Part shown: one piece after another, positions 14,657-14,980 of the stretch
Numbering within the stretch: the stretch's first letter is position 1
Layout: every line of letters begins with the position of its first letter
Origin: Methanobacterium sp.
GTDB lineage: Archaea > Methanobacteriota > Methanobacteria > Methanobacteriales > Methanobacteriaceae
Direction: 5' to 3'
NCBI GenBank assembly: GCA_015661405.1
Contig: JACWMK010000052.1
Location: 1-14,980, forward strand
DNA length: 14,980 nucleotides
The notes under the pieces: model-generated
Databases searched by the model: none
What the model was told of the DNA's origin: nothing
Seen by the model: only the letters and a program-made list of their open reading frames with translations
Position numbers and translations under genes: made by a program

Positions 14657-14697
14657 TGTATAAATTGTACTTCGTTATAGGGTAGTTTAACGAAGTA
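14657..14697 (-). promoter_or_regulatory. Promoter with 10-bp-arm palindrome next to the TATA box
   Basis: TACTTCGTTA (14668-14677) and TAACGAAGTA (14688-14697) are perfect inverted repeats around a 10-base spacer. Read on the minus strand, the palindrome ends three bases before TTTATACA (14657-14664), a good TATA box about 65 bases from the ATG of the ruined Trm112-methyltransferase. Position at the BRE side of the TATA box copies the layout of the TetR sites at 3752 and 6306, but the sequence is unrelated, so a different regulator is implied. Confidence 0.5.
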
Positions 14698-14848
14698 GAA
14701 TTAATATATTATATTCAGATAATGATACTAATAATTTAGAACAAGTAATTCTTAAAATTTTAGAAAACACCATTTATACATCAACTGGGCTATATGTAAT
14801 GATAAATATCAATATAATTTTGAGATTTTCTATTTACTTCATTTTTTT

Positions 14849-14980
14849 TTAATTTTGTACAGCATAAGGCCGTTCAAAGGCTGATCTTTTACAGGCGATT
14901 CGCTTATTGCGCATTTTATCTCGGATTCCCAAAGGATGATCACGCACTGCGCGTTTCATCGTGGCATCGTAGCCTTTGAC
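14849..14980 (-). mobile_element. C-terminal part of a DDE transposase (IS4/IS5 superfamily), continues past the window
   Basis: Minus-strand frame open from the right edge to TAA 14849-14851, 43 residues: KGYDATMKRAVRDHPLGI, then RDKMRNKRIACKRSAFERP, YAVQN. The HPLGIRDK.RN.RI..KR...ERP series is typical of the end of IS4/IS5-type transposases, where the catalytic Glu lies in the ERP context. The family normally goes on (AVIK-RVF and more), so this copy ends early by frameshift or truncation. G+C is far higher than its surroundings (23 of 40 in the last line), marking foreign DNA. I see no terminal inverted repeat or target duplication at its left limit near 14850, so the element looks eroded. 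Confidence 0.75.

Noticed and set aside
14668..14697. lox-like recombination site, since the arms resemble recombinase half-sites.
   Set aside because: The spacer is 10 bases, no tyrosine recombinase is visible, and the position against a TATA box fits an operator better.
1..14980. CRISPR array, toxin-antitoxin pair or known defence system.
   Set aside because: No regularly spaced repeats and no cas or defence-type domains were seen; the TetR and HD genes are explained without them.

Overview
This is an accessory stretch of a very A+T-rich methanogen genome, most likely Methanobacteriaceae (Methanosphaera- or Methanobrevibacter-like). The basis is the base composition, archaeal TATA-type promoters, GGTGAT/GGAGG ribosome sites ahead of GTG and TTG starts, poly-T terminators, a CCA-less tRNA-Lys, and a GT-C (GT39-like) membrane glycosyltransferase of a kind common in that family. 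The genus is an inference.

Layout. Positions 1-67 hold the tail of an unrecognised gene. Positions 387-994 hold a frameshifted cyclase-family hydrolase. Positions 1081-2769 (minus) encode an intact polytopic glycosyltransferase. After an A+T-rich gap comes tRNA-Lys(CUU) at 3407-3480, then a faint minus-strand gene remnant. Positions 3752-7289 form the best functional unit: a TetR-family regulator, a wrecked CocE/S15-type hydrolase and an alpha/beta hydrolase. The regulator and the alpha/beta hydrolase promoters share the same operator-like palindrome at the same distance from the TATA box, so this looks like an autoregulated TetR-hydrolase regulon that is decaying. Two paralogous two-helix membrane microproteins (7567-7743, 9520-9702) flank a frameshifted GrpB gene and an HD-hydrolase pseudogene. 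A candidate small RNA with its own TATA box and poly-T end lies at 9790-9853.

From 9925 to 12662 there is a run of small cytosolic families usually met in bacteria: SRPBCC/AHSA1, DUF1801 (conspicuously G+C-rich), a broken DUF3224, and two divergent VOC-fold proteins. Then come a zinc-ribbon protein (minus) and a class I SAM methyltransferase of the leucine-carboxyl-methyltransferase type with a probable leaderless mRNA. The right end holds a ruined methyltransferase with a Trm112-like N-terminus, whose promoter carries a 10-bp-arm palindrome, and the G+C-rich C-terminal end of a DDE transposase that runs off the window.

The most striking feature overall is the density of damaged genes: cyclase, CocE, alpha/beta hydrolase (late nonsense), GrpB, HD, DUF3224, Trm112-methyltransferase and transposase. 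The damage includes nonsense codons and a lost catalytic serine as well as homopolymer indels, so sequencing error alone is unlikely to explain all of it. I read the window as an acquired-gene region under erosion. I see no CRISPR array, defence system or complete mobile element.
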